Shown: in pieces, positions 1 through 9,923 of the stretch | Position numbering within the stretch: the first letter of the stretch is position 1 | How the letters are laid out: each line of letters opens with the position of its first letter | Assembly: GCF_003288805.1 (NCBI RefSeq) | Contig: NZ_NHYK01000005.1 | Span: forward strand, 34,822 to 98,821 | Source: Helicobacter sp. 10-6591 | GTDB lineage: Bacteria; Campylobacterota; Campylobacteria; Campylobacterales; Helicobacteraceae | Length of the DNA stretch: 64,000 bases | Direction: 5' to 3' | Notes under the pieces: model-generated | Databases searched by the model: none | Told to the model about the DNA's origin: nothing | The model's input: only the letters and a program-made list of their open reading frames with translations | Translations under genes and position numbers: made by a program

Positions 1-1730
1 CTACATAGACCCGCCTTATGGTAAAGATGATTTAGGGGAGTTTGCTAAGACCAACTATGACAACGCCATAACACGCGATAATCTTCTCTCAATGCTCTAT
101 CCGCGTTTGCAACTAGCCAAGCAACTTTTATGCGATGATGGCGTGATATTTTGTAGTATAGATGATAGGAATCAAGCCTATGTCAAAGGACTTTTTGATG
201 AAGTCTTTGGGGAAGGGAATTTTGTAGGGGATTTTATCCGCAAGACAAAAAGCACGACAAACGATGCAAAAACAGGCTTAAACTATCAACACGAATTTTT
301 ACTTTGCTATGCAAAGGATAGGGCAAATATAAATTTGTTGGGGGGAGAAAAAGATTTGAGCGGATATAAAAACCCCGATAATGACCCTAATGGCAGATGG
401 GTCAGCGATAACCCATCTGCCAAAAGTGGCGATATGAAAACGGGCTATTTTGCCGTGAAAAATCCCTACACAGGCAAGGAGGATTATCCACCAAAAGGAA
501 TGTTTTGGCGATTTTCTCAAAATACAATACAAAAGCACATTGATGAAGGGCGAATTTGCTTTAAAAAAGAGCATAAAGACAATGAAAGGGGCTTTATTTA
601 TAAACGCTATTTGAAAGATTTGCAAACAGAGCAAAGGACTTTTGATAGCCTAAAATTTGTAGATAATGCTTATATGAATCAAGTGGCTACAAAGGAAGCA
701 AAAGATATAGGATTTGTAGAAAACTTTGCCTATCCTAAACCTATACATTTTATAAAAGAGATTCTAAGACACGCTACAACAAACCCTAGTGATTATGTGG
801 ATTTACAAGTAGATTCTATGGATTGCCACGAGTTTGCTAATGCAAAATCTCACAATGACAAAGGAGCTTATACCAACGCCACAACTACGGGGGGGGGGGG
901 CAAACTCGCCGCATAGCCTAGAATCTAAAAAGGTGGATTCTACCGACATAGATTTTAAAGCAGAAATTACAAGCAATAATGATTCTAAGATTTTGCAAGG
1001 AAAAGAACAAGTAGATAAGGCGGAAGCAGAATCTACAAGCCAAGACGATTCTAAGATTTTGCAAGAAAAAGCACAAGTAGATAAGGCAGAAGCAGAATCT
1101 ACAAGCAAATGGCATTCTAGTATTTTGGATGAGAAATGTGGGTTGCAAGAAAAAGTGCAAGGGAGTTACCTAAAGGGTAATGACCGCCGCACTTTTTCGT
1201 CGCTCCCGCATTTATCGCCAAAAGACGAATGCCAAGAAATTATCTTAGACTTTTTTGCTGGCTCCGGCACCACCGCCCACGCCGTAATGGAACTCAACCG
1301 CGAAGATGGCGGAAACCGCAAGGCTATCTTAGTAACCAATAATGAAAAAACAGAGCTAAACCCCAATGGCATAGCTTATGATGTAACCACAAAGCGACTA
1401 AAACGCATAATGAGTGGAGAGTGTTATGATGGAGATAAGGGCTTTAAATGGCTTGAGAAAAACACGCCCTATGGCGATGGGCTAGAAGTGCTAGATATAG
1501 AAGAATCTCCAAGTGATATGGATACTAGTATTTTTGACAAAATTGATGAAAGGCTTTATGGGCTAGACTTTACAGATTCTAAGCAAGAAAAGATTAAGTG
1601 GGTGTGTGAGAACTTTGAAAGCACTTGCAAGAGTTTAGAATCCAAACAAGATTCTTCGGCTTTTTCAAAGGCTCACAAAGAGAGTATTTTACACACTGAC
1701 AATGGGGATTCTACAAAGGAGGACAAATGA
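1..1730 (+). CDS. mod: Type III DNA methyltransferase Mod, 5'-partial, phase-variable, frame broken (OFF)
   Basis: This is the modification subunit of a type III restriction-modification system, an adenine-N6 methyltransferase of the beta class. The gene enters from the left edge with frame starting at base 2. The catalytic DPPY motif is at bases 8-19 and the AdoMet motif FAGSG near 1254-1268, in the motif IV-before-I order typical of Mod. The first frame stops at 916, just after a G12 tract (889-900). The rest is read in the +1 frame to 1730. Losing one G (11) or gaining two (14) would restore one frame of about 575 codons in the window. Between roughly 780 and 1225 there is an insertion-like stretch with 66-bp tandem repeats, where family members pass directly from the target-recognition region to motif I. 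The stop overlaps the res start (ATGA), so the two genes are translationally coupled. Confidence 0.9.
889..900 (+). repeat. G12 homopolymer tract in mod (phase switch)
   Basis: Twelve consecutive G bases lie inside the mod reading frame. At this length the upstream frame ends at 916, while the downstream frame carrying the AdoMet motif is one base out. Slipped-strand change to 11 or 14 Gs would rejoin them. This is the classic arrangement of a phase-variable methyltransferase. The length in the assembly may be one of several present in the culture. Confidence 0.9.
936..1160 (+). repeat. Tandem 66-bp coding repeats within the mod insertion
   Basis: Two nearly identical 66-bp units (981-1046 and 1047-1112) start with GATTCTAAGATTTTGCAAG. 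They are flanked by a shorter related unit (about 936-980) and a diverged one from 1113. Each unit encodes 22 residues with a VDKAEAEST core, so unit gain or loss keeps frame. The sequence does not resemble methyltransferase domains and is rich in charged and Ser/Thr residues. It sits between the catalytic and cofactor motifs of Mod. Confidence 0.8.
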
Positions 1731-3817
1731 CACAAGCTGCCTTAGAACTACAACAAAACGCGGTGCAAAGCTTGCTCTATCTAGCAAAGCAAAATCAAAA
1801 GGATATAACGCTAAAAGCCCCCACAGGCAGTGGTAAAACAAGAATGATGGCAGCTTTTATGAATGCAATGCTAGGTTTTAACTCTAAAGTTGTGTTTCTT
1901 GTATCTACACTTTCAAAAGGCAAACTAGCAACACAAAATTATGAAAGCTTTGTGGAATTAGCCAATGCGTGTATTTATCCAAAGCTAAAGCCTTTTTATA
2001 TAAGTAGTGGTGCGGAAAATAGCAAAAATACAGAATATAGCCTAGATATTGATACAAATGCGAATGTGTATGTTTTACCCACTAATCAATTTACAAAAAG
2101 CAGCAGAATCTACAAAGAAAGGGCATTGCTAAAGTTTCTACAAAATACTAAAGAGAGTGGTAAAAAAATTATTTTAATCCGCGATGAAGCACATATTGCT
2201 ACAAATAAGCTAGAAAATGAATTGCAAGAGTATTTCACGCAAATCTTGCATTTTTCTGCTACGCCAAAAAATGATAAGTTTGATGTAGAGATAAAAGAGA
2301 GTGAGGCAGTGGAAGCAGGGCTTATAAAATCTGTAGAGTGGTGTGGGGATAGTGAAAGAGACTTGCAAGAAGACTTAACAGAGGCACTAGAGAAGTTTAA
2401 AGAATTGAGAGAAGTGTATGCAAAGCAAGGGATAAATCCTTGCTTTATTGTGCAAATATCTAATGAGGGCAAGGCAGAAAATGAGCTAGAAATCATCAAA
2501 AAAGTCGTAGAAGAAATGGGCTTAAGATGGGTGTGCTTTGTGGAGAAAGAAAAAGGCTATGAGACAAACACAAGACTAGATAAGGTAAAAAACAAAGCCC
2601 TATGGCAAAAATATGTCAAGGAAAATAGCTCATTTATTGATGTGGTGATTTTCAAAATGGTGATAACAGAGGGCTTTGATATACCTAGGGCTTGTATGCT
2701 CTATCAAGTGAGAGATTCTAAGTCAAGTAGCCTAGATATGCAAGTGATTGGGAGAGTTAGGAGAAATCCTATGCTAAAAGAGTTTGAAAGGCTAGATTTT
2801 GCCACGCAAGAAGTCTTTAGCAAGGCATATATCTATGGGATAATGCCTAAAGAAAATGGCAGGAAAAAAGTGTGGCTAAAAGGGGAGAAGCAAATCTATG
2901 ATGACAAAAGCTTATATCAAGAGCAAACAAATGAGATTATAAAAGAGTTTCGTCCCTTTTATGCGACTATGTATAAAGAAGTGCCAAAAGAGCATATTGA
3001 TATAGAATCTTGCATTAGCCCCTTGCAAGAATATGAGTTTAAAAAGTCCATTTTTCAAGCTTATAGAGAGATACAAAAATGCGATGATAAAGTGAGAGAA
3101 AAATACGCAGAATATGTGAGGGAGTTTAGGGATTTTTATAGCTTTAGTGCAAATTTGGATTCTATTAAAAATAAAGTAAAAAGTGTGGTGGAAAACTATG
3201 ATGAATATTTAGAATCTCAGTGTGTGGAGATACGCGAAGAAGTGTATAGTTTTTATGAAGAGAGTGAGTTTAACACAGAGAGTGAGAGCTGGATATGGCG
3301 CAATGATAATAGTGGTGATGATGAGTTTGGGCTTGATTCTCAAGCGGAAAAAGAGTGGTGTAAAGTCCTTAGAAATCTTGCTAAAACTTGTGCTAAAAGC
3401 ATAGAAATAAATGGGGAGAAAATCTATCTTTTTGGAAAAAACTTCATAGAGAAATCAAATATAAAATATGAATATTATGATGAGAGGAAACGCGTGAGCT
3501 ATCCGGACTTTATCTTTAAAGACAAAAACAACCAAATCCATATTTTTGAGGTAAAAAGCGTAAATGCAAGCAAATCTCAAAGTATAGAAAAGCAAGCCTA
3601 TAAACAAAAGATACAAAGGCTAAAGCAAGCGTATTTATATGCTAGCAAAATCACGGGGCATATTTTTTATTTGCCTGTAAAAGTAGGAGAAGATTGGCAG
3701 ATATGGTGTGCGGAAAATGGCGAAATTTTGCATGAGCATATGAATAAGGCGATGTTTGAGAAGAAATTTAAAGATGAGTTTGAAAAAGATAAAAAACCCA
3801 TTGATAAGCCAAACTAA
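1727..3817 (+). CDS. res: Type III restriction endonuclease subunit Res
   Basis: This is the ATP-dependent translocase and nuclease subunit that partners Mod. Superfamily 2 helicase motifs are visible: Walker A APTGSGKT at residues 31-38, DEAH from residue 153, a SAT motif around 178, and [10 protein letters not shown] (motif VI). A PD-(D/E)xK nuclease motif lies near the C terminus, with P593-D594 and E608-V-K610. At 696 residues it is shorter than many type III Res proteins, yet helicase and nuclease parts are both present. The ATG overlaps the mod stop by four bases, and AGGAGG precedes it. With Mod switched off the complex should lack its recognition subunit, so the enzyme is expected to be inactive in this phase. 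Confidence 0.88.
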   Translation: MTQAALELQQNAVQSLLYLAKQNQKDITLKAPTGSGKTRMMAAFMNAMLGFNSKVVFLVSTLSKGKLATQNYESFVELANACIYPKLKPFYISSGAENSKNTEYSLDIDTNANVYVLPTNQFTKSSRIYKERALLKFLQNTKESGKKIILIRDEAHIATNKLENELQEYFTQILHFSATPKNDKFDVEIKESEAVEAGLIKSVEWCGDSERDLQEDLTEALEKFKELREVYAKQGINPCFIVQISNEGKAENELEIIKKVVEEMGLRWVCFVEKEKGYETNTRLDKVKNKALWQKYVKENSSFIDVVIFKMVITEGFDIPRACMLYQVRDSKSSSLDMQVIGRVRRNPMLKEFERLDFATQEVFSKAYIYGIMPKENGRKKVWLKGEKQIYDDKSLYQEQTNEIIKEFRPFYATMYKEVPKEHIDIESCISPLQEYEFKKSIFQAYREIQKCDDKVREKYAEYVREFRDFYSFSANLDSIKNKVKSVVENYDEYLESQCVEIREEVYSFYEESEFNTESESWIWRNDNSGDDEFGLDSQAEKEWCKVLRNLAKTCAKSIEINGEKIYLFGKNFIEKSNIKYEYYDERKRVSYPDFIFKDKNNQIHIFEVKSVNASKSQSIEKQAYKQKIQRLKQAYLYASKITGHIFYLPVKVGEDWQIWCAENGEILHEHMNKAMFEKKFKDEFEKDKKPIDKPN

Positions 3818-3908
3818 AAAAGAACAAAAGTTTTTGTAACATAAAGGATACTTACCTGCTATAACTACGAATTTTTGAAAATTTCATCCCACATTTTAAG
3901 GCGCACAT

Positions 3909-4595
3909 TTGCATTATTTTTTGACACGCGATACTTTTTTAATCTCAGATTCTCACTTCGGACATGAAGCTGTGCTTTCAAAAGAGCCCTCACGTTTAAG
4001 AAGCGCGTTTGAATGCGGGTTTAAAGATTTTGATTCTTATAGTGTATATTTGTGGAATAGCGCACTTAGTGAAAAATCAAGAATCTGGCATTTAGGAGAT
4101 TTATACTTTGGCAAAGGCTATAAGATTCTCAAAAAACTCAATGGCACAAAGACGCTCATTGTGGGAAATAACGACATTGGCAAGTTTGAGTATGTCAAGG
4201 GGCTAAAATCTTGGCATGTATGCTCTAAACTCTCCTTGCAGATTCCAGAGCGTAAGCTTATCAAAGAGCGCTTAAAAGCGCGATTTGGCAAAGAGTGCTT
4301 AAAAAATATTTACCTCAATGCGGTGGTGTGTGATTTTGAAGATGAGCGCATTATGTTTTCGCATTTTCCTGTGTTTAACCGCAAGGCGCGTGATAGATTT
4401 GGCGCGGCGCGTGATGTGCTTGATGAGACTTTTAAACTTGCACGATGCTCGCTAAATATCCACGGGCATTTGCATTCGCGCGATAGTGGCAATAGCTTCT
4501 GTATCAATGTAAGCTGCGAAAGACTGCGCTTTATGCCGCGCAAACTGAGTGAAATTCTGAGTTTGCATAAAAAACGGGTTGATTTTTATGACTGA
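3909..4595 (+). CDS. Calcineurin-like metallophosphoesterase
   Basis: The protein has the ordered metal-binding motifs of the metallophosphatase superfamily: DSHFGH (residues 14-19), GDLYFG near 63, GNND near 87, SHFPVF near 150 and HGHLHSRD near 190. These bind two divalent metals and hydrolyse a phosphoester. The substrate cannot be read from sequence. No in-frame ATG precedes the first motif. The most likely start is TTG at 3909, with AAGG about eight bases upstream. The 3' end overlaps the RNase R start by eight bases, so the two are probably co-transcribed. Confidence 0.8.
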   Translation: MHYFLTRDTFLISDSHFGHEAVLSKEPSRLRSAFECGFKDFDSYSVYLWNSALSEKSRIWHLGDLYFGKGYKILKKLNGTKTLIVGNNDIGKFEYVKGLKSWHVCSKLSLQIPERKLIKERLKARFGKECLKNIYLNAVVCDFEDERIMFSHFPVFNRKARDRFGAARDVLDETFKLARCSLNIHGHLHSRDSGNSFCINVSCERLRFMPRKLSEILSLHKKRVDFYD

Positions 4596-6612
4596 ATTTC
4601 TCACAAATCTTGTACTAGGGCAGGCTCTCAAACCAAGTGGTCAGAAAGAAAAAGAGATTTTTCACAAACTCCTAAGCATAAGCGCGCTTGTCTGTATAAA
4701 AAAGCAATATTTTGGATTGCAAGAATCCTTCTTGCTTGGTAGAATTGACACAAGTCTGGATAAAAAGAAAGCGTTTTTGCTGCCATTTGGGGCATACAGC
4801 AAGGATTTGATTCTAAAAAACTATCCACAAAACCTCATGCGAGGAGACATCATCCTTGCAAAACTTGCAGCCCAGAAGCATGGCAAACGCAATGGCGTTA
4901 TGCAGCTAAAATCCGTAGCAAAATTTATGCTAACACTCTTGCAAAAAGAAGTGAGTGCTGTATGCGTGCTTGCAGATAAAGACTCCAAACTGCAAGCTTT
5001 AAGTCTGCAAGATAACACCTTCTATAACCCCAAAGCCTCGCAAAAATCCCTCAAAGCCTTGCCCAAGAAAAGTGTGATAAAACTCAACGCTAGAACGCTT
5101 GAAGTTACCAAAGTCTTGGGAGTTTTTAGCGATGAAAGCATAGATAAGCAAATCTGCCTTGAAGCACATGGTATAAAGCAAGAATTTCCAAAAGATTCTC
5201 TTAGCTTTGCACAGAGCTATGGGGATAAGCTTGATCACACTCTGTATCCGGATAGAAAAGACTATACAGCCTTGCCTTTTTGTGTGATAGACCCCAAGGG
5301 TGCAAAAGACCATGATGATGCAATCTTTTATGACCAAAAAGAGCGCAAACTTTTTGTGGCAATCGCTGATGTGAGCGAGTATGTCCCTAAAGACACACCT
5401 TTGGATAAGGAAGCAAGAAACCGTTGCTTTAGCGTGTATTTTCCAGATTCTGTCGTGCCAATGCTCCCGCCTCTACTTTCTAATACTCTGTGTTCGTTGC
5501 AAGAAAATGAGATACGTCTTGCTCTTGTCTTTGAGATAAAGCTCCAAAGAGGTGAGATCAAGAGCTTTTCACTGCATGAAGGCGTGATAAAGTCGCATGC
5601 ATTTTTAGACTATGAGCAGGTAGATAATCTCCTAGCAAGGCAAGAGCACAAAAACATTAGAAACAAAAACATCCAAAAATGCCTCCAATGGCTCAAGAAA
5701 TATGAAAAAATCGTCAAAAGGATGCGTATAAAGCGTCTTAAAAGTGGATATGACTTCCGCAATCCAGAAGTCAAGGTCGTATTAGACAAAGATTCTTGTG
5801 TGCAAGAGATTGCACTCCAGCAAGCCAGCATATCCCACCACATCATTGAGGAGTCTATGCTCTTAGCAAATATCTGCGCTGCTACTATGCTAGAGGAAAT
5901 AAGCCCTCTAGGAATATACAGAATCCACCAAGCCCCAAGGGAGTCTAAGATACAAGAGCTTTTTAGCTACATACATAGCACATACCTAGGCACAAAAAAG
6001 CTCACCCAAAACAGAGACAAATTGCACGCAGCAATCTCAGAATTACAGAATTTTGCTAGCAAAAATGGCATACGAGAAATCGTAGATTCTATGATAGTGC
6101 GCTTTTTTAATAAAGCTCTTTATAGCACGCTTGCACAAGAACACTTTGGATTAGGATTTAGACTTTATACGCACTTTACTTCACCTATTCGTAGATATGG
6201 GGATTTGTGCGTACATAGAATCTTAAAGGCACACTTACAATCCTGCAGCACTAAAAAACTCCTCTATTTGACACAAAATCTCTATGCTATTACCAATGAT
6301 CTCAATACCAAAGAGCGCGAGATTATCTATTTACAAAGAGAATTTTTGGATATGAAATATGCGCGCTTCATAGACAAAAAGCTTACAAACAATGAACACA
6401 TAGAGCTTAGAGCAATAACCATTGATGAAAGCACGCCACAATGTATAGCGTTAGAGATTATCCCGCAAGCAAGGATATTGCTTACTAATGGGGATTCTCT
6501 ACAATTTAAAGATATGCTGCAGTTTGAAAATGTCCGTGTGCGACTGAAAAAAGTGGATTTGCTCACGCGATGCTTGTATGGCGAGATCATCAATCAAGAC
6601 ACAAAATCATGA
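4588..6612 (+). CDS. rnr: Ribonuclease R (VacB/RNB family exoribonuclease)
   Basis: This is a processive 3'-5' exoribonuclease that degrades structured RNA. The RNB catalytic segment is clear: after the TALPFCVIDP stretch come the Asp residues of KGAKDHDDAIFYD, which bind Mg2+. Downstream are FTSPIRRYGDLCVHR and other family signatures. The 674-residue length is close to the short RNase R of Helicobacter. The ATG at 4588 is preferred over a TTG nine bases upstream. It overlaps the preceding stop by eight bases. The next gene, holA, follows after ten bases, as in H. pylori (HP1248-HP1247). Confidence 0.93.
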   Translation: MTEFLTNLVLGQALKPSGQKEKEIFHKLLSISALVCIKKQYFGLQESFLLGRIDTSLDKKKAFLLPFGAYSKDLILKNYPQNLMRGDIILAKLAAQKHGKRNGVMQLKSVAKFMLTLLQKEVSAVCVLADKDSKLQALSLQDNTFYNPKASQKSLKALPKKSVIKLNARTLEVTKVLGVFSDESIDKQICLEAHGIKQEFPKDSLSFAQSYGDKLDHTLYPDRKDYTALPFCVIDPKGAKDHDDAIFYDQKERKLFVAIADVSEYVPKDTPLDKEARNRCFSVYFPDSVVPMLPPLLSNTLCSLQENEIRLALVFEIKLQRGEIKSFSLHEGVIKSHAFLDYEQVDNLLARQEHKNIRNKNIQKCLQWLKKYEKIVKRMRIKRLKSGYDFRNPEVKVVLDKDSCVQEIALQQASISHHIIEESMLLANICAATMLEEISPLGIYRIHQAPRESKIQELFSYIHSTYLGTKKLTQNRDKLHAAISELQNFASKNGIREIVDSMIVRFFNKALYSTLAQEHFGLGFRLYTHFTSPIRRYGDLCVHRILKAHLQSCSTKKLLYLTQNLYAITNDLNTKEREIIYLQREFLDMKYARFIDKKLTNNEHIELRAITIDESTPQCIALEIIPQARILLTNGDSLQFKDMLQFENVRVRLKKVDLLTRCLYGEIINQDTKS

Positions 6613-6622
6613 GGAGTAGGAT

Positions 6623-7645
6623 ATGTATAAAAAAGAGCTAGATTCTCTACTATCAAGACCAAACAAACCTCATGCTTACCTTTTGTATGGAGCAAGCGAT
6701 TTTTATATCAATTTTTATGGGGATAAAATAGCCAGACTTCTCTCTTTAGAGTTAGATGGAGCGCAAGTACAGAATTTTTATTTTGAGGAGTGCGACATTG
6801 GCTATATCGAAGGTCTTTTGTCGCAAAAATCCCTTTTTGGGGACAAGACACTTTTGCGCCTAAAGCTGGACAAAAAGCTGGACAAAAAGTCTTGCGATCT
6901 ACTCCTAAATGCCCTAGCAAATAACCAAGAAAACGCACTTATTATTGAATTTTTTGCTTCCCATACAAGAACTACCACCCAATACACGCAAGATTCTCGT
7001 GCATTTGCTACAAATTTTAAAAGCACCAAACTCTCTGTTGCCGAAGTGCGATTCTTTGAGCCGACCTTATCTGAATCCATCCAAATACTTTCCCAACGCT
7101 GCTTAGAACTCAAAATAGCTGTCCAAACCCAAGACTTGCGTTACATCTTAGAACTCCAAAACAACAACCTAGCAATAGCCTTCAAAGAGCTAGAAAAACT
7201 CTGTATAGGTGCAACCTCACAAGAAACAAAGCATATCAGTAGCCAAGAAGTGCAGTTTTTATGTGAAGGAACAGCCACTTTTAGTATAGAGGAGCTAAAT
7301 TGCGCGATTATGCAGAAAAAAAACCTCACCAAAATAGTGCGAGCCATCTATGAAGAAGGTATCGAGGAAGTTGTACTTATCAGGGAAATCGGGAGATTTT
7401 TCTACCAGCTTTTTTTGTTTTTTTGTTATATCAAGACAGTGGGCACACCAAATACTATGGAGATTCTAGGGTTTAACCCTCCAAAACACATTGTTGAAAG
7501 ACACAGCAGCTTTTGCATACGACTGAAAGAAAGCGATTATGCTGAAATCTTTGATTTACTCAACCAATGGCATGTTGATTGTATAAGCGGGAAAAGCCCC
7601 CATCCTCTCACGACTTTAATAAAAATTCAAGCTATGGTTAGCTAG
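6623..7645 (+). CDS. holA: DNA polymerase III subunit delta
   Basis: HolA opens the sliding clamp within the clamp-loader complex. The call rests on the N-terminal pattern PHAYLLYGASDFYI, on the 340-residue length usual for delta, and on position between rnr and rpsF, as in H. pylori. No ATP-binding motif is present, as expected for delta. GAGGAG at 6611-6616 is a good ribosome-binding site for the ATG at 6623. Confidence 0.9.
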   Translation: MYKKELDSLLSRPNKPHAYLLYGASDFYINFYGDKIARLLSLELDGAQVQNFYFEECDIGYIEGLLSQKSLFGDKTLLRLKLDKKLDKKSCDLLLNALANNQENALIIEFFASHTRTTTQYTQDSRAFATNFKSTKLSVAEVRFFEPTLSESIQILSQRCLELKIAVQTQDLRYILELQNNNLAIAFKELEKLCIGATSQETKHISSQEVQFLCEGTATFSIEELNCAIMQKKNLTKIVRAIYEEGIEEVVLIREIGRFFYQLFLFFCYIKTVGTPNTMEILGFNPPKHIVERHSSFCIRLKESDYAEIFDLLNQWHVDCISGKSPHPLTTLIKIQAMVS

Positions 7646-7713
7646 AATCGCGCTTTTTATAGCCTTGCTCTTTGATTTAAATATTGAAGGGCGATTACAC
7701 CACAAGGAGAAAT

Positions 7714-8166
7714 ATGCGACACTACGAGACTATGTTTATTGTCAGGCCTACGCTGACAGAAGAGGAAATCAAAGCAAGAATTGAGTTTTTTAAAGAAATT
7801 ATCACAAACAACAACGGTGTGATAGAGACATGCTTAGACATGGGTATGCGCAATCTTGCTTATGAGATCAACAAATGCAAGCGAGGTTATTATTTTGTGA
7901 TCTATTTTAAAGCAGAGCCCACGCTTATTACAGAGCTTGAGCGGAACTACAGAATCAATGAAAATATTTTGCGCTTTATTGTGATCAAATACGAAAGCAA
8001 AAAAGACCAAAAAACATGGCAAAGCTTGGTAGATAGGGCAAATGGCAGAGTAGATTCAAAACCAGAACTAAAAGACAAGCCTGAGCAAAACGCCACCACT
8101 CCTGCAACACCCCAAACCCATGAGACAGCCCAAGAATCTCAGCAGGATGAGACGCTGGATTCTTAG
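7714..8166 (+). CDS. rpsF: 30S ribosomal protein S6
   Basis: S6 binds 16S rRNA with S18 in the platform of the small subunit. The [12 protein letters not shown] start is the family signature. The frame is open upstream, but AAGGAG at 7704-7709 fixes the ATG at 7714. The 150-residue protein ends in a Pro/Thr/Gln-rich low-complexity tail that goes beyond the globular S6 fold. It heads the conserved rpsF-ssb-rpsR operon. Confidence 0.95.
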   Translation: MRHYETMFIVRPTLTEEEIKARIEFFKEIITNNNGVIETCLDMGMRNLAYEINKCKRGYYFVIYFKAEPTLITELERNYRINENILRFIVIKYESKKDQKTWQSLVDRANGRVDSKPELKDKPEQNATTPATPQTHETAQESQQDETLDS

Positions 8167-8180
8167 CCAAGGCTTATTTT

Positions 8181-8663
8181 ATGTACAACAAAGTAATTAT
8201 TGTAGGTAACCTTACGCGTGATGTAGATTTGCGTTATTTGCCAAGTGGGAGCGCGATAGCGACACTAGGCCTTGCGTCAAATCGTCGTTACAACAAACAA
8301 GATGGCACAAAAGGCGAGGAAGTGTGTTTTATCGATGTGAAGATTTTTGGCAGGAGTGCTGAGGTCGCCAATCAATATTTAAAAAAAGGCTCAAAAATAC
8401 TGATTGACGGCAGACTTTCTTTTGAAAGTTGGACTGACCAAAGCGGACAGAAGCGCTCAAAACATAGTGTGGTAGCAGAGAGCATGCAGATGCTTGACAC
8501 TAAGTCCCAAAGCGAAGGCTCTTATTCCAACCAGTCCTATGATTCTTATGAGACTCAGCCACCACAGAAATCAACCCAAAACACATACAGCAAACCAACA
8601 GAGCAAAACATGGCTCAGAACATCCCAGAAATCAATATCGATGACGAAGATATACCATTTTAA
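8181..8663 (+). CDS. ssb: Single-stranded DNA-binding protein
   Basis: SSB coats single-stranded DNA in replication, repair and recombination. The N-terminal OB fold is evident ([19 protein letters not shown], then the [15 protein letters not shown] strand). The linker after about residue 110 is rich in Ser, Gln and Thr. The acidic DDEDIPF tail, which docks partner proteins, is intact. It lies between rpsF and rpsR, 14 and 11 bases apart. Confidence 0.96.
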   Translation: MYNKVIIVGNLTRDVDLRYLPSGSAIATLGLASNRRYNKQDGTKGEEVCFIDVKIFGRSAEVANQYLKKGSKILIDGRLSFESWTDQSGQKRSKHSVVAESMQMLDTKSQSEGSYSNQSYDSYETQPPQKSTQNTYSKPTEQNMAQNIPEINIDDEDIPF

Positions 8664-8674
8664 AGGAGAGAAGT

Positions 8675-8929
8675 ATGGAAAAGAAAAAATACTCAAAACG
8701 TTATTGTCGCTACACGGAAGCAAAGATAGAATTTATCGATTACAAAGATATTGAGATGCTCAAACATTCCTTATCGGAACGATACAAAATAATGCCTCGC
8801 CGTCTTACTGGCAACACAAAAAAATGGCAGGAAAGAGTAGAAGTAGCCATAAAGCGCGCTCGTCATATGGCACTCATCCCTTACATAATCGATAGAAAAA
8901 AGGTCATAGAACATCCTTTCAAAATATGA
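8675..8929 (+). CDS. rpsR: 30S ribosomal protein S18
   Basis: This small basic protein binds with S6 in the 30S platform. It contains the S18 signatures [16 protein letters not shown] and ILPRRLTG-like IMPRRLTGN, followed by an Arg/Lys-rich [13 protein letters not shown]. It has 84 residues. AAAGGAGAG eight bases upstream is a strong ribosome-binding site. It is the last gene of the operon. Confidence 0.96.
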   Translation: MEKKKYSKRYCRYTEAKIEFIDYKDIEMLKHSLSERYKIMPRRLTGNTKKWQERVEVAIKRARHMALIPYIIDRKKVIEHPFKI

Positions 8930-9350
8930 TTTTCAAAGGTTGGCGCACTATGTGTGCTGATTCTCTTTAAACATTCTCTAAGTGTCTTAGTATCAAATGT
9001 GCAATAAAGCACTGTCACAAAAGTATCAACAATCCACTCTCGCGCACCACAGTTTGTTCTGCATCATTACAAATTTCTTAACTTTTTTAGAATAACTTTC
9101 TTATACCTCTATACAACACACATCGTTAAAATATATATTTTAAGGAAATGGGGAACAAGATGGTTCTCTATGTAAGCCTTAGATCCACCGCCAGCAATGC
9201 AATCCAATTGGAATTTGGAATGCCTAAAAGTACAATTCCTCACAAAAGCAATTTAAGGTATATCCCAGGAAAATAACTAAGACAACGACACAATTCATTG
9301 TGCAAGAAATATCGAGCAAACACTTAAGAGTTATGCTTGTAGTCTTGCTT
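8930..9350 (+). other. Gene-poor interval between convergent rpsR and hydrolase genes
   Basis: These 421 bases hold no recognised gene. There is a perfect 18-bp AT palindrome (TTAAAATAT/ATATTTTAA) at 9126-9143, directly followed by AAGG. A small open frame follows it, 42 codons from ATG 9148 (or 38 from ATG 9160) to the stop at 9274-9276. The Shine-Dalgarno spacing suits neither start well and I do not recognise the peptide. It may be a small gene or chance. Confidence 0.4.
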
Positions 9351-9923
9351 TTAACCCATCATTTTAGCAAGCTTCTCTAGAGCCAATGGGAAAGTTCTGA
9401 ATCCATCAGAATCCATAAAATGCCCGCCTTCTTGTGTCTGTATAAAATCTGCTCCAAGATTCTGTGCAAGCTCCTTGCTTAAAGTGGTTGGTACGATGGA
9501 ATCATCTTTAGCGCTCAATACCACTCTTTTATGTATCATCGCTTTGAGCTTGCTATAATCCAAAGGCGTGTGGGTAAAGCCATCAAGTAGAGGCAAAGAA
9601 GGCAGTGCTTTAGCAAATCCACTTACTAGCACCACACCGCCAATCTCTACACAATCTAGTGTTTGTAAATATTGCAATATAGTAATACACCCTAGACTAT
9701 GCCCCACAAGAAAGGTTTGTTTGCTAGGGGAGATGGCTTGGCGCAGGATTTGTATCCATAGATTGAGATTAGGATTTTGCGAATCTGGCAGATCTAAAAT
9801 CGCTACTTTTATGCCTCCGTGCTTTTTTAGTTCACTCTCTAGCCACAAAAACCAGTTTTTCCTAGGGCTTGAGTCATAGCCGTGTATGATAAAAACTTCT
9901 TTTATCTTTGCTCTTTCTGGCAT
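9351..9923 (-). CDS. Small alpha/beta hydrolase (RBBP9/YdeN-like)
   Basis: A 190-residue single-domain serine hydrolase. The nucleophile elbow VGHSLGC carries the Ser, LSAKDDSIVP carries the likely acid, and EGGHFMDSDGF carries the His. The FIIHGYDSSPRKNWFLWL opening is typical of the RBBP9/YdeN group, whose physiological substrates are mostly unknown. The start ATG immediately follows the lspA stop, so it is the last gene of the glmM-lspA operon. Confidence 0.85.
   Translation of the reverse strand: MPERAKIKEVFIIHGYDSSPRKNWFLWLESELKKHGGIKVAILDLPDSQNPNLNLWIQILRQAISPSKQTFLVGHSLGCITILQYLQTLDCVEIGGVVLVSGFAKALPSLPLLDGFTHTPLDYSKLKAMIHKRVVLSAKDDSIVPTTLSKELAQNLGADFIQTQEGGHFMDSDGFRTFPLALEKLAKMMG

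Noticed and set aside
981..1112. CRISPR-like array from the two 66-bp repeats
   Set aside because: The units are direct, adjacent, without spacers and in a coding frame.
803..1160. Antisense open frames over the mod repeats
   Set aside because: They arise from repeats that are free of stops on both strands. No start signals or family resemblance.
834..1730. Separate gene starting at ATG 834 in the second mod frame
   Set aside because: The frame carries the AdoMet motif that belongs to Mod and is joined by a G-tract slip. There is no ribosome-binding site at 834.
1727..3817. Res as a truncated or broken gene because of its 696 residues
   Set aside because: Helicase motifs and the PD-(D/E)xK nuclease motif are all present in one frame. 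Short length alone is not evidence of damage.
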